DNA from: Linderina pennispora
Taxonomy: Eukaryota > Kickxellomycota > Kickxellomycetes > Kickxellales > Kickxellaceae
Assembly: GCF_002104995.1 (NCBI RefSeq)
Contig: NW_024468281.1
Location: 1-64,000, forward strand
Direction of reading: 5' to 3'
Length of the DNA stretch: 64,000 nt
Part shown: in pieces, positions 62,801 to 64,000 of the stretch
Numbering within the stretch: the stretch's first letter is position 1
How the letters are laid out: each line of letters starts with the position of its first letter
Notes under the pieces: generated by a model
Databases searched by the model: none
Seen by the model: the letters and a program-made list of their open reading frames with translations, nothing else
What the model was told of the DNA's origin: nothing
Position numbers and translations under genes: made by a program

Positions 62801-64000
62801 CAACGACTCCCCTCTGTCGGACATGCGTGGCATTGAGCCGCATATGACCGAGGAGGAAATCGCGCAGATGCGTCGCGAGGACGAGGCTCAGCGTGAGAGC
62901 GATGGACGCAAGAGCATGTGGGCACACATTGCCGTCGACTACATTCCGAGGGCTTACCGGCACATGCAGGCGAATGTTGTTCTGCGCAACGGCAATCTGC
63001 TCAAGATCTCCCAGCTGGCGCAGCGCGAAATCCGCCGCATCTATGGGCCACCGTCCACGCGTGTCATCCAGCTCAACCCGCATCAGCCGACGTATATCCA
63101 GAGACCACCCAAGGAGCTGCTGACAAGGGCTCGGCGCAGCATGCGCGAGATGCTGATGTTTTGGAAGCGGCATGAGAAGGAGGAGCGTGAGATGCGCAAG
63201 CGCGCGGAGAAAGAGGCGATTGACCGCCAGCGCCAGGAGGAGGAGGCGCGTGAAGCCAGGCGACAGGCGCGCAAGCTCAACTTCCTGATCACTCAGACTG
63301 AGTTGTACAGCCATTTCATTGGCGACAAGATCAGCGGCGGATCCAAGGGCAGCACCGGCAAGGCAGACGGGCCGAGCGGTGCATCCACTGCGTTCGGCGA
63401 GCTCGACTTTGATGAGGCCGACGATGCATCGATCCAAGCCCACGCTAAGCTCAGCGCCCAGAATGCTTTGGCGCAGCAGCAGGAGAAGACACGTGAGTTT
63501 GACGCCCAGCGCAAGGAGCAGCTGGCCGAGCAGCAGGGCGAGGCTGCTGACGGCAATGTAGCCAATGCACTCGATACGATGGACTTCCAGCAGCCCGAGA
63601 CCCTGTCTGGTACCGAAGTGGCGCAGCCGCACATGCTTATGTGCCAGCTCAAGGAGTACCAGCTCAAGGGCCTGAACTGGCTGGCCAACCTGTACGAGCA
63701 GGGCATCAACGGCATCCTGGCTGACGAGATGGGTCTTGGCAAGACAGTGCAGTCGATCTCCGCTGCTGGCGTACCTTGCCGAGACACACAATATCTGGGG
63801 GCCGTTCATGGTGGTTGCGCCCCGCTTCGACACTGCACAACTGGCAGCAGGAGCTGACGCGGTTTGTGCCCGAGTTCAAGGTCCTGCCGTACTGGGGCTC
63901 GCAGAAGGACCGCAAAGTGCTGCGCAAGTCACTGTATAACCCGCAGAACCTCTCGCGCAAGGACTCTGCATTCCACGTACTGGTCACCTCGTACCAACTG
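59825..64000 (+). CDS. INO80: INO80 chromatin-remodelling ATPase (partial, N-terminal part)
   Basis: Catalytic subunit of the INO80 nucleosome remodeller. Exon 1 is 59825-61024, intron 61025-61133 (GTAAGT, TACTGAC branch, TTTTTAG), exon 2 from 61134. The ~1,000-residue N-terminus is unusually rich in Gln, Tyr, Ser and Pro, with poly-Gln and QE tracts. The DBINO domain (about 995-1122) follows, with [15 protein letters not shown] and QREIRRIYG, then the SNF2 helicase core at [13 protein letters not shown] and [12 protein letters not shown] (Walker A) near residue 1260. Two frame breaks follow, at about 63762 and at the C4 run 63820-63823; dropping one base at each gives [15 protein letters not shown] and [17 protein letters not shown], a normal SNF2 continuation up to the window end. 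The 3' end is outside. Confidence 0.93.

Overview
The window is eukaryotic nuclear DNA from a fungus, most likely an early-diverging (zygomycete) lineage such as the Kickxellomycotina. The evidence is a mix of compact, mostly intron-poor housekeeping genes, short GT-AG introns (about 90-150 nt, several with TACTAA/CTAAT-like branch sites), a ubiquitin-eL40 fusion, fungal-type mitoribosomal proteins mL60 and MRP49, fungal IPK1, HAL2 and UNC13 (Ync13) homologues, a DUF4246 gene and a truncated F-box-like gene of a type expanded in Kickxellales. The species assignment is inference.

Layout. Bases 1-19,200 are gene-poor: a frameshifted short-chain dehydrogenase, tRNA-Ala, two tRNA-Cys genes inside a ~490-bp inverted duplication (3117-3608 and 16488-16980) bordered on the outside by AT-rich islands, an isolated NRG1-like C2H2 zinc-finger regulator (8236-9338) with about 4.6 kb of gene-free DNA before it and 5 kb after it, and a BAHD-type acyltransferase. 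Bases 19,280-38,730 are dense: a secreted jelly-roll protein, NTR2, REV1, HAL2, ubiquitin-eL40, delta-COP, FIBP, ZNHIT3/HIT1, MRP49, a Munc13/UNC13 protein and IPK1, often as tail-to-tail pairs 14-113 bp apart. Bases 39,000-46,000 form an accessory patch: truncated F-box-like gene, small surface-type protein, DUF4246 pseudogene, 14-TM MFS transporter and a dispersed repeat. From 46,196 to the end all genes lie on the + strand: SEC8, eL41 (25 residues), a FANCE-like protein, mL60, PUS3/DEG1, allantoinase, SRP54, RPF1 and the start of INO80.

Functional themes are translation and ribosome biogenesis (eL40, eL41, mL60, MRP49, RPF1, PUS3, ZNHIT3, SRP54), secretion (delta-COP, UNC13, SEC8, SRP54), DNA damage and chromatin (REV1, FANCE-like, INO80), RNA splicing (NTR2) and phosphate/inositol/sulfur metabolism (IPK1, HAL2). 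They are neighbours, not an operon.

Six otherwise convincing genes carry single-base frame breaks (ten sites, nine of them one extra base, several in short homopolymers). This looks more like residual insertion error in an under-polished assembly than like biology, and should be settled from reads before any of these genes is called a pseudogene. I found no CRISPR array, rRNA operon, intact transposon or convincing undescribed multi-gene system. The most interesting items are the tRNA-Cys inverted duplication with a conserved 45-residue ORF, an ATG-only first coding exon in delta-COP, the FANCE-like gene, and a decayed DUF4246 gene with two TGG-to-stop changes.
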